A stretch of 43,827 nucleotides of DNA from an uncultured Eubacterium sp. (GCA_910580075.1 CAJTVR010000035.1:1-43827); one strand, 5' to 3'. Shown: positions 34,457 through 43,764, numbered from the stretch's first letter. The notes: generated by a model not told the origin, from the sequence alone. Made by a program: numbers and translations.

Positions 34457-35005
34457 ATGAAGGCAACAGGAATAGTCAGGCGTATAGATGATTTAGGAAG
34501 AGTTGTAATACCGAAAGAAATCAGAAGGACACTGCGAATCCGGGAAGGCGATCCGCTGGAAATATTTACGGACCGTGAAGGGGAAATTATCCTTAAAAAG
34601 TATTCACCGATTGGTGAACTAAGTGAATTTGCAGGCCAGTATGCAGAATCGCTGGCACAGACAACAGGAATGCTTGTATGCATAACAGACCGGGATCATG
34701 TAATTGCTGCTTCCGGCAATGGCAAGAAAGATTTTGAAGGCAAACCGATCAGCCATCAGCTGGAATGCATTATTGAAGATAGAAACAGCATGATAGCCAG
34801 CAAAGAAGAAAGCGATTTTGTGAAAGTGACTCTGGATGATAATGGAGATTTTGCTTCTCAGGCAATTAGTACAATTATCTGTGAAGGAGATGCGATTGGT
34901 TCCGTCGTTCTTTATAATAAAGATGAAAAGACCAAAATTGGCGAAACAGAAAGCAAGCTGGCTATGACAGCGGCAGGCTTTCTTGGAAGGCAGATGGAAC
35001 AGTAA
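34457..35005 (+). CDS. spoVT: Stage V sporulation protein T (182 aa)
   Basis: An N-terminal AbrB swapped-hairpin DNA-binding domain (MKATGIVRRIDDLGRVVIPK, then RTLRIREGDPLEIF) and a C-terminal GAF-like domain (about 55-180; TGMLVCITDRDHVIAASG). Length and domain order match SpoVT, the late forespore regulator that works with sigma-G in Bacillus and many Clostridia. GGAGGAAT lies 8 nt before the ATG at 34457; the open frame further back to 34379 is not supported. Confidence 0.95.
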   Translation: MKATGIVRRIDDLGRVVIPKEIRRTLRIREGDPLEIFTDREGEIILKKYSPIGELSEFAGQYAESLAQTTGMLVCITDRDHVIAASGNGKKDFEGKPISHQLECIIEDRNSMIASKEESDFVKVTLDDNGDFASQAISTIICEGDAIGSVVLYNKDEKTKIGETESKLAMTAAGFLGRQMEQ

Positions 35006-35079
35006 TCTGAATAAGATAAATCAGGAAAGGCAAAAAATCTAAAAATTAATTTTATAATTATCTTTAATATAAAAGCGCT

Positions 35080-35141
35080 GGCAGCCGTATTTCAACATCA
35101 ATACATGAATAAAACTTTGTATTTAATGAAATGCGGCTGCC
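35080..35141. terminator. Hairpin between convergent spoVT and lipoprotein genes
   Basis: GGCAGCCGTATTTCA (35080-35094) pairs with TGAAATGCGGCTGCC (35127-35141) with one wobble. An inner stem AATACA/TTGTATT extends it. The outside is AT-rich without a long T run on either strand, so it may terminate both transcripts less cleanly. Confidence 0.65.
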
Positions 35142-35187
35142 GGTCTTGATAAGATAATTAAGAAAAAATTTAATTTAACTGTCTGTA

Positions 35188-36255
35188 TTATTCATCTTCA
35201 TATTCTGCTTCTACTTCTGTTACATCAGCATGATTTACAAGAAAGTTTAGTACCATATCTTCTGTCAGCTGTCTGCGTACCTCATCTTCTCCGTAATCAT
35301 CCAGAAATTCATCTTTAGAGTCATAGTCGTACTGGTCCATATAATAAACAATGCCGTCCTCGTAATCTTCATCGCTCAGAGAAAGTTTTTCACTCTGAAC
35401 AATTGCATCTAAGACGATTGTACGGTATAGTACGGACTGTATTTCATCTTCGACATCTTCATCAGTCATTTCAAAAGATTCATAAAGGGCGTCCAGGCTT
35501 TCAAATCCAAACATATCAACATAGCTCATATAACCGCTTTCAATTGTATTACGGGCTGCATCGTATTCTTCCTGAGTGTACTCAAGAATGCTGGAAGAGT
35601 CGATCACCTGCTGGAGAAGTTCTTCCTGCAGTTCGTTTGTGCTTTCTTCTGCGTACATATCTGTAACTGACTTACGCATTGCATTGGTAAAATCTTCATA
35701 TGAACTGTATTCTGTATTTTCTTTGATAAAAGAATCTGTAGCGTCAGGCAGTATTTCTTCATGAATGTCATTGATTTTAATTTCAAAGTCAACGGTATTT
35801 CCAGCCCATTCTACATCTGTATATTCAGAATCATAGTCCAGAGAAAAATTCAGACTGTCGCCAATAGATACTCCGGTAAGTTTTTTATCAAATTCTTCAC
35901 CAAATTCGGCAGCTCCAAGTATGATTTCATAATCTGAATCTGAAACAGCTGTCTTGCCGTCAATAGAAGCTTTGAAATCAGTATATACCCAGTCGCCGTT
36001 TTTTGAAGCGCGGCTGACAGGCTTGTATTCAGCATATTCAAGCAGGGCTTCATGAATAGCATTATTTACAGCATCGTCTGTAACAATATAGTCTTTTTTC
36101 TCTGCTTTCAGGCCTGTATATGCAGCCAGGGATACCTGTTCGTTACTGTATACGGCATCTGAAAGAGGCTTGTTTCCGGTTGTTATTTTGGAGTTAGCGC
36201 CGCAGGCAGTGAACAGGCATGCAGCAAGTAATAGGACTGCTAATTTTTTTTTCAA
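35188..36255 (-). CDS. Trigger-factor-like peptidyl-prolyl isomerase lipoprotein (355 aa)
   Basis: A lipoprotein signal with lipobox LFTAC (C18). Residues about 55-165 include an FKBP-like domain (GDWVYTDFKASIDGK to FEIKINDI). The long acidic helical region to the end resembles the C-terminal chaperone part of trigger factor (YTQEEYDAARNTIESGYMSY). This would be an extracytoplasmic folding factor. The mature protein is very acidic. A ribosome site AGGAGG precedes the ATG. Confidence 0.85.
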   Translation of the reverse strand: MKKKLAVLLLAACLFTACGANSKITTGNKPLSDAVYSNEQVSLAAYTGLKAEKKDYIVTDDAVNNAIHEALLEYAEYKPVSRASKNGDWVYTDFKASIDGKTAVSDSDYEIILGAAEFGEEFDKKLTGVSIGDSLNFSLDYDSEYTDVEWAGNTVDFEIKINDIHEEILPDATDSFIKENTEYSSYEDFTNAMRKSVTDMYAEESTNELQEELLQQVIDSSSILEYTQEEYDAARNTIESGYMSYVDMFGFESLDALYESFEMTDEDVEDEIQSVLYRTIVLDAIVQSEKLSLSDEDYEDGIVYYMDQYDYDSKDEFLDDYGEDEVRRQLTEDMVLNFLVNHADVTEVEAEYEDE

Positions 36256-36610
36256 AACAATTCCTCCTGTTTAATAATTATGGTGGCTGTATAAGCAGAA
36301 TCAATTATAGCATATGATAACAGCAAATTGTGACTAAATTCTGAACAAACGCAAATGTTATTTATGATACATTGTACTATTGAGAATCGGAGGCAGAATG
36401 TGTAAAATACATACATGGAAGACAGGAATAAAAATCGCCTGAATGCTTACTTTTAATGTATGAAAATATTGGCTTGGAGCGTGTTTGAAAATGCTTTGCG
36501 CAAGTGTGCTGGTTTGCAGGAATGATGTTTCAAACACGCTCTGGGAATGCTTTATGGTATTAAAAAGTAAGATTAAGAACATACTGAAGATATAATGGAG
36601 GGGAACAGAT
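36256..36610. other. Intergenic region before the PBP gene, with a dispersed-repeat-like hairpin
   Basis: About 355 bp with no supported ORF (a minus-strand frame at 36358-36582 has no ribosome site). A perfect 14-bp inverted repeat, GAGCGTGTTTGAAA with TTTCAAACACGCTC, lies at 36477-36541. No clear promoter is recognised. Confidence 0.6.
36477..36541. repeat. Hairpin with 14-bp perfect arms
   Basis: GAGCGTGTTTGAAA at 36477-36490 and its reverse complement at 36528-36541, with a 37-nt interior containing TTTGCGCAA. There is no T run, so it is not a terminator. The form is that of a REP-like or small palindromic element. Confidence 0.65.
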
Positions 36611-38662
36611 ATGGCAAAACAGAATAAAAAGAAAAAATACCGACATTTTTGGATATTTTTTAAAGTGCAGCTGGTACTTTTTCTTCTGCTTGCCGCAGCA
36701 TTAGGATACTATTACGGGGGCGGATACGCCCAGACAGTTGCACAGCTGAAAGAAGATGCGGATATACTTGTAGCAAGATCTAAGGCAGAGCTGTTCCGTA
36801 AAGGGGAAACAGGTCTGGTATATGATAAGAAGGGAAAGCTGCTGAAGGCTTATAAAGGAGAAAAAGATTCTTATTATATTGAAATCCAGGATATACCGGA
36901 AATTGTTATGGATACATTTATTACGGCAGAGGACCGCAAGTTTTATAAACACAAAGGTGTAGATTACCTGGCTATTCTGCGGGCTGTAATTGCGATGCTG
37001 CGAAACGGAGAAGTGACTCAGGGCGGCAGTACGATTACCCAGCAGCTTTCACGTACAGTGTTTTTAAGCATGGATAAAACATGGGAACGCAAAATGGAAG
37101 AAATTTTTATTGCTCAGAATATGGAAAAGAAGTATACCAAAAGCCAGATTATGGAATTTTACCTGAATAATATTTATTTTGGAAATGGATATTATGGCAT
37201 TCAGGCTGCAGCTCAGGGATATTTCAGTAAAAATATTGATGAGCTGGATTTATCGCAGACCGTATTTTTATGTGCAATTCCAAACAATCCGTCGCTTTAC
37301 GATCCGGTAAATCACAAAAAGAATACATTAGCGCGCCGGGACAGGATGCTTGACAGCATGCTGGAGCAGGGGGTAATTTCCCAAAAATCAGCAGATGAAG
37401 CGAAAGAGGAGAAAATAAAGCTCAAAAGAAAGAAGGGAATTAAAAAGAACAATTATGTGGAAACATTTGTAAATTATTGTGCAATCCGTGCGCTGATGAA
37501 ACAGCAGGGGTTCGAATTTCAGTACTATTTTGACTCGGAGAAAGAGGAGAAAAAATATAATAAAGAATATAAAAAGCTGTACAGAGAGTGCGAAAGCAGC
37601 CTGTATACTTCCGGTTATAGGATTTACACTTCAATTGATAGCGGGCAGCAGAAAAAACTTCAGGAAGCAGTTGATACGGGACTCAGCGCTTATCAGGACG
37701 TCAGCGAGGAAGGGATTTATAAATTTCAGGGTGCGGGGGTAACAATTGATAATACGACAGGGTATGTAACAGCAGTTGTCGGAGGGAGGTCACAGGATTA
37801 TGAAGGATATACGCTGAACCGTGCATACCAGAGTTTCCGCCAGCCGGGAAGTGCCATCAAACCGCTGCTTGTCTACACACCGGCTTTGGAGCGGGGATAT
37901 ACGCCGGATACAATTGTCATGGATGAGCCGTTTGACGACGGTCCGTCCAATGCAGATGGAGTATTTGAAGGAGCTATTACGCTGCGGCATGCAGTAAAAA
38001 AGTCTAAGAATACAATCGCATGGAAACTGTTTGATGAACTGACCCCGGTAACAGGCTTAAGCTATTTAAAGTCAATGAATTTTTCCCGGATTGATCCGGA
38101 AGATGAAAGACTGCCGCCGGCACTGGGCGGTTTTACAGTGGGGGTATCTCCTCTGGAAATGGCTTCCGGATTTGCAGCACTGCAGAATGACGGATGCTAT
38201 CGGGAACCAACATGTATAATCAGGATTGAAGATTCTCAGGGCGGTCTGATTTATACGTCAGAACCAGAGGAGGAAGATACAGACCGCAAATCGAAAAAGA
38301 ATGAAGCAGATGGCACGCGCATTTATAAATCCAATGCGGCCAGAATGATGACAGATATGCTTCAGACTGTCATGACAGAAGGTACAGCCAGAGGACTGGG
38401 GCTTGGCGATATGCCGTCAGCAGGAAAGACAGGAACAACGAATGATAATAAGGATGGCTGGTTTGCAGGCTATACACGTTACTATACGACAAGTATCTGG
38501 GTTGGCTATGACCAGCCGGCGCAGATGCCAGGGCTTACGGGCTCCGCTTATCCGGGAGATATCTGGCATAATTATATGATGTCAATTCACGAAAATCTGA
38601 CTCCGATGGATTTTATACCTTATATTGAACAGAAGGAAGTAAATATGGATTTTGTGGAGTAA
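36611..38662 (+). CDS. Class A penicillin-binding protein, PBP1A-like (683 aa)
   Basis: Cytoplasmic basic N-terminus, membrane helix at about 14-36, then a glycosyltransferase GT51 domain with catalytic E107 (TAEDRKFYKHKGVD) and GGSTITQQL. The transpeptidase domain shows S414-x-x-K417 (QPGSAIK), S465-K-N and K606-T-G. It polymerises and cross-links peptidoglycan on the outer face of the membrane. Length is normal for the family. GGAGGGGAAC precedes the ATG. Confidence 0.95.
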   Translation: MAKQNKKKKYRHFWIFFKVQLVLFLLLAAALGYYYGGGYAQTVAQLKEDADILVARSKAELFRKGETGLVYDKKGKLLKAYKGEKDSYYIEIQDIPEIVMDTFITAEDRKFYKHKGVDYLAILRAVIAMLRNGEVTQGGSTITQQLSRTVFLSMDKTWERKMEEIFIAQNMEKKYTKSQIMEFYLNNIYFGNGYYGIQAAAQGYFSKNIDELDLSQTVFLCAIPNNPSLYDPVNHKKNTLARRDRMLDSMLEQGVISQKSADEAKEEKIKLKRKKGIKKNNYVETFVNYCAIRALMKQQGFEFQYYFDSEKEEKKYNKEYKKLYRECESSLYTSGYRIYTSIDSGQQKKLQEAVDTGLSAYQDVSEEGIYKFQGAGVTIDNTTGYVTAVVGGRSQDYEGYTLNRAYQSFRQPGSAIKPLLVYTPALERGYTPDTIVMDEPFDDGPSNADGVFEGAITLRHAVKKSKNTIAWKLFDELTPVTGLSYLKSMNFSRIDPEDERLPPALGGFTVGVSPLEMASGFAALQNDGCYREPTCIIRIEDSQGGLIYTSEPEEEDTDRKSKKNEADGTRIYKSNAARMMTDMLQTVMTEGTARGLGLGDMPSAGKTGTTNDNKDGWFAGYTRYYTTSIWVGYDQPAQMPGLTGSAYPGDIWHNYMMSIHENLTPMDFIPYIEQKEVNMDFVE

Positions 38663-38723
38663 GAAAGGGACTGTGACGAAATGTCCTGTATGACAGTGTG
38701 AGCAGAAGAATCTGTGAAGCCTT

Positions 38724-38766
38724 GTAAAAACCGAAACTGTGTCTGGAGTGCACAGATGGTTTTTAC
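38724..38766 (+). terminator. Terminator after the PBP gene
   Basis: GTAAAAACC pairs with GGTTTTTAC, with an inner TGTG/CACA stem. Confidence 0.7.
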
Positions 38767-38858
38767 AGGGCATTCCGGGAAATTCGGGCTGGCGCAGGGG
38801 CTGCCGGCCGGAGATGTTTTCCCTGAATTTAAAATATAGAAAAAATTTGAAAAATTAC

Positions 38859-38887
38859 TGGACAAATGATTTGGTTTGTGGTAACAT
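38859..38887 (+). promoter_or_regulatory. Promoter of tRNA-Pro
   Basis: TGGACA (38859-38864), a 17-nt spacer and TAACAT (38882-38887), about 40 bp before the tRNA. Confidence 0.65.
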
Positions 38888-38928
38888 AGTTCAAGTAATG
38901 AGGCCAGTCGATTTGAATGGCTGTATAT

Positions 38929-39002
38929 CGATGCGTGGCTCAGTTTGGTAGAGCGCTGCGTTCGGGACGCAGAGGCCGCAGGTTCAAATCCTGTCGCATC
39001 GA
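38929..39002 (+). tRNA. tRNA-Pro (CGG)
   Basis: A 74-nt cloverleaf: acceptor CGATGCG/CGCATCG, anticodon stem CTGCG/CGCAG with loop TTCGGGA (anticodon CGG), T arm GCAGG-TTCAAAT-CCTGT, discriminator A. CCA is not encoded. The adjacent integrase gene marks it as the attachment site of an integrated element. Confidence 0.96.
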
Positions 39003-39005
39003 CTC
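38980..39005 (+). other. Probable attachment site at the tRNA-Pro 3' end
   Basis: The T arm and acceptor 3' strand are the usual core for tyrosine integrases that use tRNA genes. The integrase gene ends about 110 bp away and points at the tRNA. The matching site at the far end lies outside the window, so the core length cannot be set. Confidence 0.5.
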
Positions 39006-39022
39006 TTGGCAGGGGCACCGGA

Positions 39023-39064
39023 AACCGGAAACCGCTTGGATAAAGGGTTTCCGGTTCTTTTTAT
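39023..39064 (+). terminator. Terminator of tRNA-Pro
   Basis: AACCGGAAACC and GGTTTCCGGTT form a perfect 11-bp stem followed by CTTTTTATTTTTT. It lies on the element side of the junction, so the element supplies (or restores) the terminator of the host tRNA. Confidence 0.85.
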
Positions 39065-39115
39065 TTTTTGTAGGCGGCGGAAAAGCGGCAGGATTTTTGG
39101 GCGTTACCCAATTCG

Positions 39116-40357
39116 TTACCCAACATTCCTTTGTGTGAATAAATCTGACGCCATCATGGATATTTCACTCAGGTCATTTTCACAGGAGTTTAAGCGCTGC
39201 TTATTGTAGTGGGAGTAGATATTGAGTGTTGTCTGCGCATCCTCATGTCCCAGCCAATATTGGAGCTGTTTCAGATCCCATCCTTTATTGATTAGTATGG
39301 AACAGCAAGTGTGCCGGAGCTTGTGCAGCGTGATTTCCGGTCGTCCAAAAGCTTTTGTAGCTTTGCTGAAAGCCCTTGTTATGTAATCCGGGTTATAACA
39401 GCGTCCATCTTCCCATGTAAATATATAGCCAGAGGAATTTTTGTATTCGCTTTTAAAGTACCTGCGGTTTCGTTCCTGTTCTTCTTTTAAAGAGTTCAAA
39501 CAGTTTTCTGCTGTTTGGAATAGGTTCAGGCTGCGGCGGCTTTCTTTTGTTTTCGTCTTGTCTGACGCATCAACTGTTTTTACCTTTACAACTGTGTGCC
39601 GGATGTGGATCAGGCGTTTTTTAAAATCCACAGAATCCCATTTTAGGCCAAGGATTTCAGAGCGTCTTAGCCCATAGTAAGCGCCCATAAAGGTAATTGG
39701 AACCAGGCGCGGATGGTATTCGGCAAGAAAGTGAAGCAGTTCGGAGACTTCCTCTTCTGTCAGAAAAAGCATCTCCTCACTGTAATCAGTATTTTTCTGG
39801 CCATGCACTGGTACACCAATACAGGGATTGGACACAACCAGCCCGTCAATACATGCCTGGGAAAAAGCAGCATGGAGGATGCTTTTATAACTGCGCACAC
39901 TGCGGACGGATAAAGGTTCTTTTTCCTTTGTTTTTTGGTTGATTTTGCCATACTGGAGACAATACTTAAAAAACAGGTCTAAATCTTTAGGCATAAGATC
40001 AATTAGTTTCATTTGCCTTGGGCTGAAATAATCATTGATCCGCTTTACGCGGTAGCTGTAGCCTTCGTGGGTGGAGGTTTTTAAGTCGATTTTCTTATCC
40101 TCAAGCCATTTGTCTAAATAATCACAAAGCAGGATGTTTGTATCCAGCGTGCATTCGGAAATATTTTCAAGGAATGCGTACTTTTCGATACACTCCTTTT
40201 TAAAGGCCTCAGCTTTGCGTCGGTTGTTTTTTACCTCAAGCCCTGTTCCTAATGTTTTGCTTTTTCGTTTTCCGGTTCCTTTTTCGATATAGCTGAGTTT
40301 GATATAATAGTATTCTTTGCCAGAGGCAAGTTTCTTTTTTTGTAAACTGCCCGTCAT
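39116..40357 (-). CDS. Tyrosine site-specific integrase (413 aa)
   Basis: Three domains: an arm-binding N-terminus (KEYYYIKLSYIEKGTGKRKSK), a core-binding SAM-like domain (about 75-175), and the catalytic domain with Arg (YYGLRRSEILGLKW), H-x-x-R-H (LHKLRHTCCS), His (WLGHEDAQTT) and the nucleophile Tyr (NIYSHY). This is the Tn916/ICE-type Int layout. I place the start at 40357 with AAGGAGA 7 nt upstream; the frame is open further. The excisionase-like gene lies just upstream, as usual. Confidence 0.93.
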   Translation of the reverse strand: MTGSLQKKKLASGKEYYYIKLSYIEKGTGKRKSKTLGTGLEVKNNRRKAEAFKKECIEKYAFLENISECTLDTNILLCDYLDKWLEDKKIDLKTSTHEGYSYRVKRINDYFSPRQMKLIDLMPKDLDLFFKYCLQYGKINQKTKEKEPLSVRSVRSYKSILHAAFSQACIDGLVVSNPCIGVPVHGQKNTDYSEEMLFLTEEEVSELLHFLAEYHPRLVPITFMGAYYGLRRSEILGLKWDSVDFKKRLIHIRHTVVKVKTVDASDKTKTKESRRSLNLFQTAENCLNSLKEEQERNRRYFKSEYKNSSGYIFTWEDGRCYNPDYITRAFSKATKAFGRPEITLHKLRHTCCSILINKGWDLKQLQYWLGHEDAQTTLNIYSHYNKQRLNSCENDLSEISMMASDLFTQRNVG

Positions 40358-40425
40358 TTTCATTCTCCTTTCGTAGCGGGCAGACATTAAGCTGTTTCCA
40401 TTATATCTGCCCTTCTGGTATAGCG

Positions 40426-40599
40426 TCAAGTGTTGGCGAGGAATTTTATGAGTGATGTTTTGCAGAAAAAATATTTTCTGCCGATTTTGCGGTGTTCGAT
40501 TTCTCCAGTATGAAGCAGGGAATACGTTTGCTTCATGCTGATGCGCAAAATAACGGAAAGATCCCTAGGTTTTAGGACATCAGGATAATATTCAAGCAT
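40426..40599 (-). CDS. Excisionase-like small DNA-binding protein (57 aa)
   Basis: A short ORF with GGAGG 7 nt before the ATG. The protein (MLEYYPDVLKPRDLSVILRI, then MKQTYSLLHTGEIEHRKIGRKYFF and a basic end) matches the MerR-like winged helix of Tn916-type Xis/HTH_17 proteins. Its position between integrase and the rest of the element supports directionality control of integration and excision. Confidence 0.8.
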   Translation of the reverse strand: MLEYYPDVLKPRDLSVILRISMKQTYSLLHTGEIEHRKIGRKYFFCKTSLIKFLANT

Positions 40600-40625
40600 G
40601 GCATAACCTCCATAAATAATATTTT

Positions 40626-41660
40626 TCAGTGAAGCAAAAGTGGCCGGCTTATTTCCTGTCCATTTACGTCAAAGATTCCAGAAGCAATGCATTCACCAAC
40701 CTTAAGGTTTGCAAGGCGTACTTTCCAGATCTGCCATTCTGTTGGTGAAAGCGCTTTTGAAATTTTATGAATGTCCGTTTGTGATGGGCGGAAATACAAA
40801 CGTGTTGCAGCCTGGTTTAAGACAGCAAGCGCGTCTTTGCTGAACGTGGAGAACGTCTGTGTCGCAAGCAGCAAGTGGATATGAAACTTTCTGCCTTCAC
40901 GCAGCAGTTGGCATATGGAGCCGTTTGCATCATAAGAAAACCGCTGGCATTCGTCCAGAAAAATATGATACGCGTCGATTTCAGGGAATTGTCCGCAGCG
41001 GATCAGCCCGAAAAACGAAGCAAGGATGATTTCTGCCAGTATTTTTTGGGTGTCAATATTATAGCCGTTCAGGTCTAGGATATTGACTTTTCCTGGTAAA
41101 ATACTTTTTGTTGAATGAAGATTAAATGCTTTGCAATTCAGTATTTCCCATAATCGATTGTATACAGCCAATCCTTTTTCTCCAAAGCGGGTAAGTCCGG
41201 CTACAATGGCGTCTATATCAGATGCGTAATCTTCAAGCCGTTTGGTTGCGAAAATAATGCTTTCACGGAGAATGGCTGTTTGCGCAGCTCCAAGTTTCAG
41301 CGGCTTTGACAAGGCGTTGGTAATGGAGGAAATGTGTAAAAAATCAGGTTCGGAATAACTGCTTTTTTGTGAGAACGGGGTCAAAAATGGGAGGTTAAGC
41401 CCATCAAGCAGAGCGGATATCCGGTTGATTTTTGATCTATATTTGCAATCTGTTAGTTTTTTTATCTCGCTATCAGAATGGCTGTTTGCTGTGTCGATTA
41501 CAATGACCATATTTTTATCTGCGACAGATTGCAGTTCGATTTGCAGCATACGCGTTGTTTTGCCGCTTCCGCTGATACCGTTTATCAGGATAGAAGAATT
41601 TGCCGCCTTATCTGATATCCGGCAGACATTTGTTCCGAGAGTTCCGAGATAGATTTTCAT
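40626..41660 (-). CDS. HerA/FtsK-like P-loop ATPase of the element (344 aa)
   Basis: Walker A GISGSGKTT (28-36), Walker B YHIFLDECQRF (D236, E237) and a sensor-like LLLATQTFSTF (about 258-268). This is the pattern of HerA/VirB4/TraG-D type DNA-pumping ATPases. No membrane helix and no HAS-barrel is seen, so it is a core ATPase domain only. The start at 41660 has AAGGAGA upstream; the open frame to 41750 belongs to the overlapping gene. It overlaps the upstream gene by 53 bp. It may be a mobilisation ATPase or part of a defence unit. Confidence 0.8.
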   Translation of the reverse strand: MKIYLGTLGTNVCRISDKAANSSILINGISGSGKTTRMLQIELQSVADKNMVIVIDTANSHSDSEIKKLTDCKYRSKINRISALLDGLNLPFLTPFSQKSSYSEPDFLHISSITNALSKPLKLGAAQTAILRESIIFATKRLEDYASDIDAIVAGLTRFGEKGLAVYNRLWEILNCKAFNLHSTKSILPGKVNILDLNGYNIDTQKILAEIILASFFGLIRCGQFPEIDAYHIFLDECQRFSYDANGSICQLLREGRKFHIHLLLATQTFSTFSKDALAVLNQAATRLYFRPSQTDIHKISKALSPTEWQIWKVRLANLKVGECIASGIFDVNGQEISRPLLLH

Positions 41661-42741
41661 GGTTGTATGGTCTCCTTTCTTCGGGTGCAAGGTTGTCAGG
41701 AAAAGTGAAATATTTTTTGCGTAGCCACAGGAACCTGGGGCGCCTGTCATTGCACAAGCAGTTAGGCAAGGCTTTTTTTCGCGTGTAGTTTTTATCCTGG
41801 CACAAATTACAGTAAAGAATTTCAGATATACGCAAGTTTTCCTTTATATACAGCCAACGAAATGATTGTAGAAGAGGGCTGCATATTTTTTTCATAAGCG
41901 TTTCGCTTACATAATAGAATGAATGGTCAAAAAGAATCAAATTGTCTCTTTCTAGTTGGCGGTACATTTTTTCATCCACTTCATCGGGAGTTGCATAGCG
42001 TATTTCAGGGTTGTTTTCTGTATAGTTTAAAAATAATTTTATTATGGTAGAACTTAAGTCAATCGTATCCAGGTTTTCCTCAGTGAGTTTGAATATATTT
42101 TGGATGGATTGTAAAAGTAAGGAATGCCTGCTTTTTGTTTCATATTCCGAATGAAAGCTGCGGTGCCATAAACAGTACATTTTTGCAGCTATGAGTAGCT
42201 GGATATACAGTGGTGGCTTATCCGAAGCATTCATAAAATCTGTGCAAGTTTCAAACAGATCTAGTTCATTTTCCATAGAATCTGGATGGCTACGGAGAAA
42301 ATCTTTGATGTCCGAGATTTCGCTATCCAGGTCTCTGGCATCGGAATAGGAAAAACAATTAGCCGGGAGAAAGACCTTATACGTATCAGGCAAATTGTCC
42401 GGGATGCTTCCGCCAACAATCACGGCTGTCAGATATCTGGGCGATGTTAAAAAATTATGAATATCGTCTTTCTTATCGTATTTTTGTGCCGCATAGATGC
42501 AAAGCTTATAGTTTGGAAGATTTAATTTTGAAGTCTTTGGGCTGTAGATTATTTCAACATCTTCCAACTGCTTAAGGTTGAAAATGAGTGAATCAAGCTG
42601 GTCTGCTTCTTCAAATAGCAGACAGATTCCTTTCGTAAGCCCATATTGATAAATTTTTAATGGCTCATATAATTCTGCCGCAAGGGATAAAAGCCGAAAG
42701 AAATCTGCTACTATTTCAACTTCGCTTTTAATTTGTTCCAT
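41608..42741 (-). CDS. Unknown element protein (377 aa)
   Basis: Not recognised with confidence. It is a soluble, mostly helical protein. Residues 1-60 (FFRLLSLAAELYEPLKIYQYGLTKGICLLFEEADQL) recall the segment before the ATPase core in DUF927-type element proteins, but no Walker motif is present. The C-terminus is rich in Arg, Asn and Cys (YCNLCQD, ALPNCLCNDRRPRF), and its last 17 codons lie over the start of the ATPase gene. GGAGG lies 7 nt before the ATG. It overlaps both neighbours, so the three proteins are probably made together. Confidence 0.75.
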   Translation of the reverse strand: MEQIKSEVEIVADFFRLLSLAAELYEPLKIYQYGLTKGICLLFEEADQLDSLIFNLKQLEDVEIIYSPKTSKLNLPNYKLCIYAAQKYDKKDDIHNFLTSPRYLTAVIVGGSIPDNLPDTYKVFLPANCFSYSDARDLDSEISDIKDFLRSHPDSMENELDLFETCTDFMNASDKPPLYIQLLIAAKMYCLWHRSFHSEYETKSRHSLLLQSIQNIFKLTEENLDTIDLSSTIIKLFLNYTENNPEIRYATPDEVDEKMYRQLERDNLILFDHSFYYVSETLMKKICSPLLQSFRWLYIKENLRISEILYCNLCQDKNYTRKKALPNCLCNDRRPRFLWLRKKYFTFPDNLAPEERRPYNHENLSRNSRNKCLPDIR

Positions 42742-43394
42742 GTGAGTTCCTCCTTATAAATAAATGCAAAACCAGTTTCTGGAAAGTCTGTCCAGCCAGG
42801 ATTGTCTGGAACATAAACGCATGGCGGGTTTTGTGCCAGTAAGACCGTGAACAAAAGCTGAGCGTAATCTCTTTTTTGCGATGCTGCTTTTGCAAGAAAA
42901 ATAATTCCCTGCGTAGCAAATCTTTTTACGAGGTAGCTTCCGTTGCCGATCATTTGACAGTCAAAATAAACTGTCACTATTGAGTCTGCGACATTGGCAG
43001 TTACCTTGTACGCAGATTCGTCTTGATTGTTAAGGTGAAGCAGATGGGTCAGCTTTGGACTGCGCATATTTGTAATGACACGAGAGGGCGGATTGTCGTA
43101 GAGGTTGCATACAGTCGCAGTAACCTCACCCTCTGCTGTGATCGTGACTGAATCATAGATGTTGCGGCATCTTTCATTTTCAACAATGCGTTCCCATAGT
43201 TTTTGTTTCTCTTTATAGAGGTTTTGTTGTGCCGATATTTCCTGCTTTGCAGCGTAAACATGAATTTCCTTTTCAGCCTGAATTTGTGATTCTGCAATAA
43301 TACGATTGATATGCCTGGCATCTTGGTAAGAGTCTGCAAGAGTTTGTTGGTATTGAACGTCTGGCGTTGTTGCAGTTGAAAAAAATTTTTCCAT
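42711..43394 (-). CDS. Unknown element protein with coiled-coil start (227 aa)
   Basis: Residues about 15-80 form a likely coiled coil (HINRIIAESQIQAEKEIHVY). The rest is mixed alpha/beta and ends PPCVYVPDNPGWTDFPETGFAFIYKEELTW. That C-terminal pattern (an N-P-x-x-x-Y-x-P-x-x-x-G-W stretch) resembles the front part of DUF927-like proteins from Firmicutes elements, here without the ATPase that normally follows. AAAGGAG lies 8 nt before the ATG at 43394; the frame is open to 43574. It is the first gene of a three-gene overlapping unit. Confidence 0.75.
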   Translation of the reverse strand: MEKFFSTATTPDVQYQQTLADSYQDARHINRIIAESQIQAEKEIHVYAAKQEISAQQNLYKEKQKLWERIVENERCRNIYDSVTITAEGEVTATVCNLYDNPPSRVITNMRSPKLTHLLHLNNQDESAYKVTANVADSIVTVYFDCQMIGNGSYLVKRFATQGIIFLAKAASQKRDYAQLLFTVLLAQNPPCVYVPDNPGWTDFPETGFAFIYKEELTWNKLKAKLK

Positions 43395-43548
43395 AAAATT
43401 GACTCCTTTCTTTTGCGAAGTGGTAAAATTATGTTCAGCAACGGCAGAGCTTGGAATTACTCGTGGGATTCTCTGCGGTATTGGTTTGCTGATGCTGAAA
43501 TCATAACAGAAGAAATTTACAGCACTGGACAGGAGGGAACACGAAAAA

Positions 43549-43764
43549 ATGGGAAATGTCTTTGAAGAGTTCATACAAACCGCAGAAAATGCGAAGATTA
43601 TGGTTCAAAAAAAATTTGGAAAAAATTTGGAAGGTTTTCAAATTAACAGGATAAAGTTGATAAAATTCTTCTTTTTTTCTAAAGAGGAAATAAAAAAATA
43701 TGAAGCGGGCAGTATGGATTTAGATAAAGTCATCCCATGTATTCCGGCGGTTCCACCGGCCTGA
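43549..43764 (+). CDS. Possible small gene, divergent, overlapped by IS66 remnant (71 aa)
   Basis: AGGAGGGAAC lies about 12 nt before the ATG. The product starts MGNVFEEFIQTAENAKIMVQ and is helical and basic. Its last 12 codons lie over the 3' end of the IS66 tnpB on the other strand, so the true C-terminus may have been lost to the insertion. Not recognised. Confidence 0.35.
   Translation: MGNVFEEFIQTAENAKIMVQKKFGKNLEGFQINRIKLIKFFFFSKEEIKKYEAGSMDLDKVIPCIPAVPPA

Noticed and set aside
36358..36582. Minus-strand 74-codon ORF before the PBP gene
   Set aside because: It spans the inverted repeat and intergenic sequence, has no ribosome site and an irregular composition.
38620..39018. Minus-strand ORF with DATGFEPAASASRTQRSTK
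   Set aside because: This is the well-known false protein made by reading the complement of a tRNA gene.
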